In this document: one piece after another, positions 22,439-33,823 of the stretch
How the letters are laid out: every line of letters starts with the position of its first letter
Position numbering within the stretch: position 1 is the first letter of the stretch
Assembly: GCF_001659605.2 (NCBI RefSeq)
Contig: NC_035161.2
Span: 25,033,691 to 25,097,690, forward strand
DNA length: 64,000 nt
Source: Manihot esculenta
Taxonomy: Eukaryota; Streptophyta; Magnoliopsida; Malpighiales; Euphorbiaceae
Direction: 5' to 3'
Made by a program: the position numbers and the translations under genes
The notes under the pieces: generated by a model
What the model saw: the letters and a program-made list of their open reading frames with translations, nothing else
What the model was told of the DNA's origin: nothing
The model's database searches: none

Positions 22439-25400
22439 ATGGATTTGGAGAAGCTCTATTTAGTTATCTCTGTTGCAATTGTGATTTCGTTGGTCTCTTA
22501 TCCGTCTTCCGTTACAGCTGGGGACATAGTTCATGACGATGATTCTGCTCCCAAAAAGCCTGGATGCGAGAACGACTTCGTCTTGGTAGAGCTTCAATGC
22601 TGCTTTTTCTCTTCGGCCCAGTTCTTGGTTTTATGATTTCTTAAATGGGTGTTGCTTATTTTGTCGGTTGGTTGTTTGAATTTTGGTTTTGTCTATTTTT
22701 GTATGGTCTAGTAGCAGGTGAAAATCGTAAATGGTTAACTATTTAGCTTGATATGTGTCATCTTCTTCTTCCTTTTCTGAAGTTTTTTTGTAATATGGAA
22801 CTAGTAACCTGATCTGTCAAAGTGGAGCTTCTAGTTTCTTCTTTGTTTTTTCTTTCCCAATTGACTAGATTTTCTGAGACTCATCAGCAGCATATCAACT
22901 AGCTAGTCCGTTTGCTTTGTTTAGCTTCAGAAATTTCATAAGTAAAGTTAAGAGACTGATAAAATTGATTTTTCGGGTCATAATTGAACTCTTCCATTTC
23001 TTTCATCCTGGTTCTCTTATGTTTTCAAATTATACTATTAATTGTGCATAGTTTATGAGCTGTAATTAGGAAAAGCATGTGATGATATTACTTCATAGAC
23101 TTTTATTATGTTTCAGTTCCAAGCCAAAGCTTCGTACTTCATAGGGAAGTTGCATTAGTTATATTCTGGCGAAGCTTATTTTGCACTGAATTGTACTTTT
23201 ATTTGTGTTCTCTGGGTTTTGTTGGTATAATTTACCCATTAATCTTGGTGGTGCTTTTGTTAGGTAAAAGTCCAAACTTGGATCAATGGTATAGAGGATG
23301 CTGAATTTGTTGGCGTGGGTGCTAGATTTGGCACCACCATTGTATCAAAGGAGAAAAATGCTAATCAAACTCGCCTCACTCTTTCAGATCCTCGAGATTG
23401 TTGTACTCCTCCCAAGAAAAAGGTCCACTGCCCCCCTCTATTTTTGGACGACTAATGTGTTCTAACTTCTAACAGTTGTAATCAGGAGTGTGCAATAGAT
23501 TTTTTGCTAAAGCCAGTATATTTTGAATGTTTTAGCTTGATAGGGATATCATTATGGTTGATCGAGGCAAGTGCAAATTCACGACCAAAGCAAACAATGC
23601 AGAAGCTGCCGGTGCTTCTGCTGTCCTTATAATAAATAACCAAAAAGGTAAATAATATATTTACTGTTGCTATTTGATGCATGTCTTTAAGTAGTAGAGG
23701 CAACATTAGTTGACAAGGTTAATGTTTCTATGCTACCATCTTAGAAAACTAACCTTTTTTTATCACTGAACTCATCAATCAACTGAGATGGTCGTAAGTT
23801 TCAACCAGTTGGAATTGTTTGGATAAGTGCTTTTCCTCCATGTTATCCAATTCTTCTGATGTTTGGAAATCATATCCTTTCATCTTGTCTTTTAATGCAC
23901 TATTTTCAGTCTGCCTTTGGTTCTTTTTCTTTTCCTTGAATTTATCTTCCTCACTGGAGACTCCAATAACCTTGACTTTACCTATGATTTTAATATGTGA
24001 ATACTTGATCATAACAGCATAAATGTTTACTGTCAATATCTGCCATTGTGACTCATCTTGCAATAAACCTGCTATTTCTCCTGTAGAACTTTACAAGATG
24101 GTTTGTGAGCCCGATGAAACTGATCTTGACATAAAAATACCTGCTGTTATGCTACCACAAGATGCTGGTGCAAGCTTGGAAAAAATGTTGTTGAATAGTT
24201 CATCAGGTAAGCTTTTCTACATTCCATATAAATGAAAGATAGAATGCAAATTTAGTCCTTAAATTGTGTCTACATTAAGATAAAAGCTGTACTATTCATT
24301 CCACTGACGAGATTATCCAATCTCATTAACTGCCTCTCTTCTAGCTAATACATCTTTTACATTTTATCATATAATTAGACATTTGGAAACATTTCTTCTT
24401 TAAGTCCAATGTATGTTATCCCCATGCTTCCTTTTACCATAATGCCACTTCAAATTTCTTTGCTGCCAGTGTCTGTGCAGCTATACTCTCCAAAGCGACC
24501 ACTAGTTGATATAGCCGAAGTATTTTTGTGGCTGATGGCAGTTGTTACCATCTTGTGTGCATCTTACTGGTCTGCATGGAGTGCTAGAGAAGCAGCTATT
24601 GAACATGACAAGCTATTGAAGGTGATCTTTGGCCAATATAGGATCAAGTCAATACTTTCTTTCCTATAGTGGCATTCTTTTTATGGCTTACATTGACTGA
24701 TTACTTGTCCATTTTCTTCAAATAGGATGCTGTAGATGAAATTCCAAATGACAAAGTCGTGGGTGTTAGTAGCATCGTAGACATCAACACAACATCAGCT
24801 GTCCTGTTTGTTGTTGTCGCTTCATGCTTCTTGGTCATGCTTTACAAACTTATGTCATACTGGTTTGTTGAGCTTTTGGTGGTTCTTTTTTGCATAGGCG
24901 GGGTTGAGGTAAGAGTCTTTCCTTTCCACTCTGCAATTATTCTATATGTATGGAATAAGCATAGGTGCATCATGTGTGTGTGTGTATTACATTATTACCA
25001 GGCATATTTTTGCTCATTGTTTTGTCATGCAAATTACGGTCAAATTATTTGGCATATAAAGTTTTCTAAAGTAATGAGAGGTTTTCAAGATTTGAAAAAC
25101 CTTTAGTTGTGTTTCTGAGAGTGTATGGTTTTTTAAAATAAAGACTTTAGATGTTTTAAAAACCCTCCAAATCTTCTATTTTTAACCCGCCAATTTAGTG
25201 GATTGAGAAGGTTTACTCTACCTCCTCCTAGAAGGAGTGCAGATGTGCTGGGTCGTTGGCATTTTGTCTGCATTTGTTTATTCTTTTTCATGAGAGTTAA
25301 TTTACACTGTAGTTTTGTGGTTTTGCAGGGCTTGCAAACCTGTCTAGTTGCTTTATTATCAAGGTAGAATTCTCAATCTCTCATTCTGATACGACCCTTT

Positions 25401-28400
25401 TTTTTTTTGGTAAATTCAGCTCTGGTTACAACTCAAACTCACTGTTTTTAGAATCTTAGGATTCTTGATTTGATTCCTCATTCTAGCAATTCGAACATAT
25501 GGGATTAACTGCAAATGTACCTGAATTATGACCAAATCGGAAGAACTGATAATCGGGTGAATCAGTATGATTTGACTCCTTCGTTCGATTCTTTTTCTTG
25601 AGTATTGTTGGACCCTATAGTTTCAAAATTTAAGATTTAATTTCATTTTTACTATAAAAATGCACATAAAATCTTTGCTGAACTATCTTTCTAGTGCCAA
25701 CCATTTTTTCCTTCTCCCTCTTATTTCTTTAAATTTTTTAAAATTTACTGCTTTTAACTGTAATTGTCAGATTCTGATATTTTATATTAGTATATTGTAA
25801 CCTTTAAATTTAACCTATTATCCTTTTTAATTTAATTGTTTAATCAAATTTAAATGGGAGTTTCAACATATCCCACAATGATAATCATTGTCTACAGTTC
25901 AAATGTTTATTATATATAATGTAAAACTATATATAATAATAAGAATATATTGTTCTATTATCATGCACAGTTCCAATTAGCTAAATGATAATTTTATGTT
26001 TATCAAAATATGTCAATGTGATCATTTTTTTAGAACATATATCATTTTTAATTAATTTAGAGAGTTATTATTGAATCTTATTATTATATTTGATTCTCGA
26101 TTCACAAAATGAAGATTTTGATTATTAATTTGATCACTATGCTCGAGCTTGAGATATTACAATCTAAGAAACCAATTAGTATGACTTAGCTATAGTTCGT
26201 TGGTCATTCTGATATGTATTTAGTTGTTAAGGCCTATTATTAATCTCCGTACAGGTCCAGGTCTGCTTGTGAGTTGTTTGCAATTATTCTTGTACCTTTG
26301 CTGAGTGTCTTGGTTGGAGGTTCTATTATCATGAAGTTGTCATAAGTGAAAGCAATATGTTCAAACCGCATACTCCCTATGAGAGGGGTTCATTAACTTG
26401 CTTTCTAGTGGATTCAGTTATCTTGATGAAAATAATTATGGTGTGCTTTTGCTGCAGAATTTCATCTTTCTGTTTCTTACTTATGTTGTTCTCTTGTTGG
26501 ATTCTTTACTCCTTTAATTTATTTTATAAATATTTAGTGTTTCAATCTACTTAGTATCAAGTATTTGTTGTAACCTATTGTGAGAGCAAATGTGGCTTTG
26601 ACAATTCTGAGATTTTATTGTCAATTTTGATTTCCGAGTCAAATTTCCTTTTTATTTTAACTGTAGTTATTACATAAAACAGTATTTATTTGACGGTAGC
26701 TAAGTGAGAACTAGTATCTTTTCTTGGTTACCTTATTGCAAGTTTTTTTTTTTCTTTTTTTCCTTTTTGGTGTGTGATCAACCATCATAACCTCTAAAAA
26801 TATTTGTAGTAGTGCTGCAGAGAGCAGTTGATTTATTTTAAAAGCATGTTTGAAGAAAATCTGATATGATTGAGCTGTATATTGTGTAAAATGAGCAGTG
26901 AAATGAAGAATGAAAGAGTAATATATGAAGTAATGAACTTTTTGAAGGTCCAGTTGGGGAGACTTTATCTGATCCACAGACAAATTATTTTTGTATAGCA
27001 GTTACCCTAAGATGATAGATGCTGTATGAATGGCTGCTAAAATTGCTAAAATGATCTGAGTGCCGAAAAGAATTATTGCATTGCAATGTGAGAAATCGTA
27101 GGAACAGTATGATTAGGCATTGAGTTAACTGGGCTTACCTAGGTCAGCTTCACTTCCACTATACCATGACCATTTTCCTACCATTCATTCATGATATTCT
27201 TGAAATAGTCACTTGGTAAATATGTGAAATCATAAGTATTCCTTCTTGAAATAGTCACTTGGTAAATATGTGAAATCATAAGTATTCCTTCTTGAAATAG
27301 TCACTTGGTAAATATGTGAAATCATAAATATTCCCTTTAAACTGGACATTTGCTATGAAACATTGCATGGTGAAGGAAATTTTTGTGGGACCAAGGAGAA
27401 CCTAAAGTTATATTGGCACAGGTGGTTCAAGCATGCAGGGGAATCGTACATTAAAATACCTTTCTTTGGACCTGTTTCACAACTAACATTGGCTGTTTCA
27501 CCATTCTGCATAACATTTGCTGTTGTTTGGGCTGTCTATCGCAATGTCTCCTTTGCCTGGATCGGCCAAGATATACTAGTAAGGATACATTTCCTCATCA
27601 TTCCACCTGATTATACATTTCTCCACATTTTGTTTATGATTTGAGCATCAGATTATTAAGTCCTCTCCCCACCTTTCCAGCACATGAATGCATGCTCTAA
27701 TTGTTCTATTGTCATTATTGTTGGATTTCTTTTCCACGTCAAATAGGCTAGAGAGAAGCCAGCTTGTGTTATGAACTGCTTAATAACCTTGGCGTTATCC
27801 TGGATAAATATTAGCTTTGATGTTTCAGACTTCGTGTGGAGACCAAACTCTTTGGACACATCATTCATATATTTTTTTAAACAGAATGAAAAGTCTATTG
27901 AAAAGAAGAAGGGGTTGGACCTCTGAAGATATTTTCATGATCATCATATTGCCACTTCATTTACATGAGCAGAAAATTTGAGTTGTTTCTGCTTTTTAGA
28001 TTTTAGTTTTCCTCTTTCATACTTCTCTTCCACCTTTGATTTCAAATATTACTTTATCAGAGAGCTTCTCTGCACTTCTCTACATTGAATCCTCTCTTTC
28101 TTTTTGATGTTTTAGTTATATTGGTTTCTGTAATCTGTATTATGTAATGCTGCATTAGTAACCACAAAACTTTTAATAGATACGATATATGACCTTTTGA
28201 CATATTTCTTCTGTATCATTTTTATAGGCGAAGTGATCATGTAACCTAATATTAGCCAATTCACTGATAATCTTTTCCCTGTAATTTTTTCTTCAATCAG
28301 GGAATTGCACTGATAATCACTGTTCTGCAAATTGTCCATGTACCTAACCTCAAGGTAATATATTGCTAGTTGCCCACCACATTTTTCATACTCTTTAGTT

Positions 28401-30696
28401 ATATATATTCATTAATGAAGTATTGCAAATATGTTATGACACAAGGCAGCTATTATGGAATTGGATGTTGTTTGCTATCGAAAACGAAAAAACAGACAAC
28501 AATAGCATTACTTCGATGCAGTGAAGTTTATTGTGAATGTTTTGAGCATTTAATGTATTTAATTTATACTTAAATCCCTTTTTCTATTATCATTTTTTTG
28601 TTAATACCTTCATTAGCATGCATTGGATTTCCTTCTACACTGATGATTTTTGTTAAATTATTGCTCCTTTAATGATTCTGAGTATTTATAAATCAGGTGG
28701 GAACAGTTCTTCTTAGTTGTGCATTCTTGTATGACATCTTCTGGGTGTTCGTTTCTAAGAAGTTGTTCCATGAAAGTGTCATGATTGTGGTAAGTAATCC
28801 TGCTAATATTTCTATCTATCATGGGTAATTTTTGGTTTTGACTTCCACTATTGAGCCATCCAAGCACCAAAAAACAAGTCTGATTGATTGTATCTTTCCT
28901 CAATAGGTGGCTCGTGGCGATAGAAGTGGAGAAGATGGTATACCCATGTTGTTAAAGATCCCTCGAATGTTTGATCCCTGGGGTGGTTACAGCATTATAG
29001 GATTTGGCGACATCCTTCTACCTGGACTGGTGATAGCATTCTCACTCAGGTTAGCATTTTATACTAAATGCTGTTTCTTAAGTGCTAAGATTTATGCACC
29101 TCGACTAGTTTTTCCCTTCTTTTTATTTTCTTCTTTCCCTGATAAGTTTTCTCAATGAGTTTTCTCAAATTCCTCATGCAGCCTACAAACTATAATAAAA
29201 TAAAATTCAGAAAGTGCTATAGTACTGTTGTTACAACCTCTATTTATAGTTCTATGTTAATCTTAAAGGCTCTGATCTTCACTTCAGTTGCCTGTGAGGT
29301 ATCAGGTACCTGAAAAGAAAGAAACAGAATATTAGCAGTAGCAGTTTGCATTTTCTAAGTTGTTAATTTATCATAAAATTTTATGAATCAACTGTGTTTT
29401 CACTTAAAATAAATGTGATGAAGATAACCCAACAAATCAAAAAACATAAATTTAAAGCAACTCCACAAACAATCCAATCCACTGTCGAGAAAAATAATTA
29501 CAAACAATAATTTCTTATAACTCACAATGACTCAAATTACTCACTATATGCATAAAAATCACCTCACAATTTTAATCACACGAACTCTGGTCGTGCACCC
29601 ATATTCTCTACCAATGGCGATGGCACACACTTGCTACTATCAAAGAAATTGCAGCCATGCACTACTATAGTGCACCCACTCATGCCATACCAACATGCTT
29701 AAATTATGGCCTCGGTATCTTTATATAGAAACGCACCAAACTATATAAACATGCAGCCACTAGAAACGCATCAATATGCTTTTATATGTAGAACTATCAT
29801 GATTTTAGCATATATGACATTTTTCAATTGGTTTGGTAACTTGCCCTTTTATATTCCATTAACACCAAGTCCTTTTGGACTCCTAAGAGTTTCAATCCTA
29901 AACAAAATTCTATCCCCTCTCTCTCTCTCTCTCTCTCTCTCAGTAAAAAACAGGAGAAAAAAACTCAACAAATTCAATTCTACTTCTCCTATTGATTTCA
30001 ACTCCAATTTTTAATTCTATTTGGACTTGGACTCGGTAATAAATGTAAACGCGATCTTGCCATTTTTACAAGTGTGAAAACAATGAGGCATACCCTTATC
30101 ATCTGGTACACTGTTTTGGACAGTTATCATCCAGAAACATTAGTATGCTAAATGGAATTGGTCATCCTTGCAGGTATGATTGGTTGGCAAGTAAGTCTCT
30201 TCGAGCTGGATACTTCTTGTGGGCAATGATGGCTTATGGATTAGGTATGCGGTTTCAAACTAGCAAGTCTCCGTTTCTTTCCAGATGAAATAAAAGATGA
30301 GGATGATGAAATAACTCGTGGATGACTCTGTATTCCCTTTTTTTCCCTCTTAATTCTGAAACCTACTGCAGGTCTTCTCATCACATATGTGGCCCTTAAC
30401 TTGATGGATGGCCATGGCCAACCTGCATTGCTCTACATTGTCCCATTCACTCTTGGTAATTCTTTTTTGCTTAAAGCAATCAGAACAAATTAAGAACCGC
30501 CAATCGACGTGATGTTGATGTTTATGTTTATATTTGGTCAATAAAACGAAAAAATTTGGACGTTGATGCAGGAACCTTTCTGACATTGGGAAAGAAAAGA
30601 GGTGATCTCAACATTTTATGGACAAAAGGAGAACCAGAAAGAGCTTGCCCCCATGTCCATCTTGAACACTCTCATGAACTGAACATGGAAAAGTAA
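22439..30696 (+). CDS. SPPL4: Signal peptide peptidase-like intramembrane aspartyl protease (14 exons, 544 aa)
   Basis: Exons: 22439-22585, 23264-23422, 23536-23647, 24087-24206, 24470-24621, 24726-24908, 25329-25363, 27422-27578, 28301-28354, 28697-28789, 28907-29049, 30174-30244, 30372-30455, 30572-30696; all introns GT-AG and every phase closes. Residues 1-27 are a signal peptide. Residues about 50-180 form the lumenal PA domain. About nine membrane helices follow. Catalytic motifs: YD in LYDIFWVF (Asp386), GFGD (Asp439) and PAL (493-495); all are intact. Family knowledge: SPPLs are GxGD proteases that cut type II membrane proteins in endosomal/vacuolar membranes. The sequence fits the plant SPPL2/SPPL4 clade; the choice of SPPL4 over SPPL2 is not certain. 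Start: the ATG at 22439, not the in-frame TTG at 22424. The gene looks functional. Introns 7 (2058 bp) and 11 (1124 bp) are long and hold repeats but no element coding sequence. Confidence 0.93.
27199..27336. repeat. Three tandem 46-bp repeats in SPPL intron 7
   Basis: The unit starts CTTGAAATAGTCACTTGG and continues TAAATATGTGAAATCATAAGTATTC. Copies begin at 27199, 27245 and 27291 and are nearly identical (the last differs at one base near its end). The array ends about 85 bases before the acceptor of exon 8. Confidence 0.95.
29916..29941. repeat. (CT)n microsatellite in SPPL intron 11
   Basis: About twelve CT dinucleotides in the 1.1-kb intron between exons 11 and 12. Confidence 0.9.
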
Positions 30697-31971
30697 GTTT
30701 CTTGTAGTTATATTTGTGCAGTGTAGTAATCATTCCCTGGGAAGCTGGTTAAACCAGCTTGTCAAAGCTTAGCCTAACTTGGAAATGTTGTCTGAAATTA
30801 AATACGCATGCCCTTTAGATTATTAATATTTTGGGCTAAATATAAGTTAATAATAGTGCTCAGTATGGTTCCTTGAATTCTCTTCTTTCCATTTTTTATG
30901 CAATTTTTTTTGACATTGTCAACAGGGCTTCTTGTTTTCATTGATTGAATAATTTTTTTTTTTAGAAAAAAGTTTTTATGATTCTGTTTTTATTAGAATT
31001 GCACACAATTATTTTCATTATATTATCTTTGAAAAACGAACAAAATTCCTTGAACACTGCTGTTGAAGTTTTCTTTAAGAAGTCTTTTAAGAAAACAGGA
31101 AATTTTTTTTTTTCAAATTTTAATTGAGTTAGAAAATAGTATAAGTTGGAACTTTACTTCCATTTGTTAGAGAAGTACTTACTTTCAACTTTTTTTTTTT
31201 TTTCAAATGAATTAATAATTTTCATAATCAATATTATATTATAACATTTTTATAATTAAAATTAAATATTTATTCATAGTAACAGAATTAATCATATTAA
31301 AAAGTTTAAATATATTTTATGAATATTTATTTTTTAATTATGAAAGATATAATTTTTTTAATTTTTATTAAAAATTTATTATTATTATTACTAATAAAGA
31401 AAATTGTTACTTAGTGTCGTATGGAGAAATACGCGTATTGGACTATTATTTTAAAAAATGCATTAAAATATTCCTGGTGTTTTAAAAGGTCTACTAGTTA
31501 GTCTTTTCATTAGTTTTAGTAGTTAAGTATTGCAAAAAAAGTATAAAATGCCTTTAATACGGATGAAGTAATTAGTAAATATTTTATAAATTTGAGGGCC
31601 AATCAATAAATTTTTTAAAATTATATAGACTAAATAATAAAATATTTAATAGCAAAATTAACGAAATGACTGATTAATAGATTTTTTAACATGTTATTTA
31701 TGTTTAATATATTTTTTTAAATTGAGAAACTAATTAATGAGTTTTTTCTTATTATATAGATTAAGTATTTATTTTTCTTTATTAATAAATAAACACATTT
31801 GATATTTTTTCTTATTTTCTATTGAAAATTATATATTTTTTTTAAAATATTTCTAGTAATTAAGTTTTTTTTCTTTTTTCTTACAAGGAGAGGGGATTGG
31901 GTCTTGAAACTAAAACCCTCTAAGGTTCGGCTAATGCACTAATCATCCGGTTAGATATGAGAATGCAATAA
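30697..31971. other. SPPL 3' UTR and AT-rich spacer
   Basis: No coding sequence is visible. The first few hundred bases should be the SPPL 3' UTR. No single polyadenylation signal can be singled out among several AATAAT-like stretches. From about 30950 on there are long T and A runs. Confidence 0.5.
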
Positions 31972-31980
31972 TTAAGATTA

Positions 31981-32999
31981 GGCTAAATTATTATTTTTAG
32001 TCAAATTTTTATATCGTTTTTTAATTTTAGCCAATTATTTTTTTTTACAGTTTTAACCAAATTAAGAAGATTATTAATAATTTTAATCGAAGGGTTGGAG
32101 TATGTGTAGGAGTCATGTTGAGTTAACAAAAATATAGTTTAATATTGTGGGGTCTATTTTACTAAAGATAAACTATATATTTTAACTCAATTTTTACACA
32201 ATTTTAGTCAATTATTTTTTCAATTTAACTAAAATTTTCATATTTACCCGAATCACGGCATGTTCGTGCAGTAATTTGTCAAAATAAAAAAAATAAAAAT
32301 AGTTCAATGAAACCATTCTAGGACTACACTATACAAAATTAGTACTAATTTAGCCTAAAATTGTTAAAAATTTATTTACAAATTAAGTATAACTTAACAG
32401 TGGATAAAAACAAGATAAAAATTAGACTTTGACTAAAATAATTTATATCAAGAGGTTTATTTTTAATATCTGTAAGTAGTAAATTTAGAATAGGAAATTT
32501 ATTAATAAAAGTAATTTATGAGATTGCGTCAATTTTAATTGAGAGTGAAAAAAGAACTTATTTTTATATGACAATAAAATATCTTTGTCCTATTATAAAT
32601 TGCTGATTTTATTGTATCAAACTATATTTAGGTAGGTGCAATTGTAAAAAATATATTTTTTACCTAATAGGATAACTGATTAAAAAAATTAATCATTTGT
32701 TTCTATTATATTTTTTTTTATCTTTTGGTTAAAATTTATAGAAAAATAAAAGAATTAATTAAAATTGATAATTTGTATAAAGGTTCAGCTAAAATAAGAA
32801 TTTATCATATTATACCATGTGGGACTTACATTAAAATATTGTTTTCTTTGCTCATTCCATATGCCACAAGCAAATTCTAATCCTAATTGACTTTTGGCTA
32901 AAATTGTTAACCATTTTAATTTTACTAAAATTATATATAAAAAAATTGGCTAAAATTAAAAATTGATAAAAACATTTGGTTAAAAATAATAGTTTACTC
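31981..32999. mobile_element. Non-autonomous Mutator-like element with ~65-bp inverted ends
   Basis: The left end GGCTAAATTATTATTTTTAG (continuing to about 32048 through TTTTAATTTTAGCCAATT) is matched in inverse by the right end (about 32935-32999: AATTGGCTAAAATTAAAA ... AATAATAGTTTACTC). The two ends agree at about four of five positions over roughly 65 bases. The flanks TTAAGATTA (31972-31980) and TTAATGTTA (33000-33008) agree at seven of nine bases, the 9-bp target duplication expected of Mutator-like elements. The 1-kb interior has no open frame of note. It is an old, non-coding copy; a transposase source must lie elsewhere. Confidence 0.65.
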
Positions 33000-33008
33000 T
33001 TAATGTTA

Positions 33009-33380
33009 TTACTATGCATTTGAAGTGATGTTTTTTAATGTTGTCACATATGAGAGAGAGAAATTAACCTCTTTTATTACGATTTATGAAAATATGCAAA
33101 ATAGTTGATAAATATTATGATGATGTGATGAAAAAAAAATCATGTTAATCGTTAAAATTAGTTACTATAATTATTTAAACAACTAAACTTAAACTTATTT
33201 TAAGCTAAAAATTCAAAAATTAAAGTATGAGCTATGATTTAATCAAATACAAAAATTCAACTGTAAAAAGGAGAAAGCCTCTAGTCGTAGTGGTTCACAA
33301 CATCGATTGACTATAGTATGTAAATCAAATGTCTATATTAGATTTTTATAGATTTTTAGTGTAAAATGGGAGTAGAACCC
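33009..33380. other. AT-rich spacer
   Basis: Short spacer between the Mutator-like element and the chromovirus. No gene or repeat boundary was recognised. Confidence 0.5.
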
Positions 33381-33823
33381 TGATAGATCCTAGTCAAAGT
33401 TATAAGAATTTAGATTGTAATATGATTATACTTAGGGTGAGAATGAACCACTATTTGGTTAAGAATAAATTTACCCTCATTTACAACAAAGAAGAGTTTA
33501 AATACATTAAATACAAATAAAAAATCAACACATGCTCTTAATTTTCAGCCCATGACTCTAAAAAATGAGAGCATGACCCATAAATAAAGGACAACAATGA
33601 AACAACGGAAAAACAACAACTAAGACTTAAAGTTGGTGGCCACGTTTTCAAGGCATGATTCTCATCCCACATTCCATGCACTTAAGGGATTCTTAATGCA
33701 TTATCTACTCCATCCATTTCCATCTACTCCATCCATTTCCCTCTACTCTACCCACGTTTATCTTATTTGTCAAGATATCATGGATTGTCTTTAGGCACAT
33801 GCGCGGACTTCCTTAGCTTATCA
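33381..33823 (-). mobile_element. 3' LTR of a decayed chromovirus
   Basis: It aligns along its whole length with 38067-38474 in direct orientation. Its ends on + are TGATAGATCC and AGCTTATCA, so on the minus strand the LTR starts TGATAAG and ends CTATCA. Just outside, on the minus strand, AAAGGGGTAA forms the polypurine tract. It differs from its partner at many positions, including a CATCTACTCCATCCATTTCC duplication near 33720, so the insertion is old. Confidence 0.85.
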
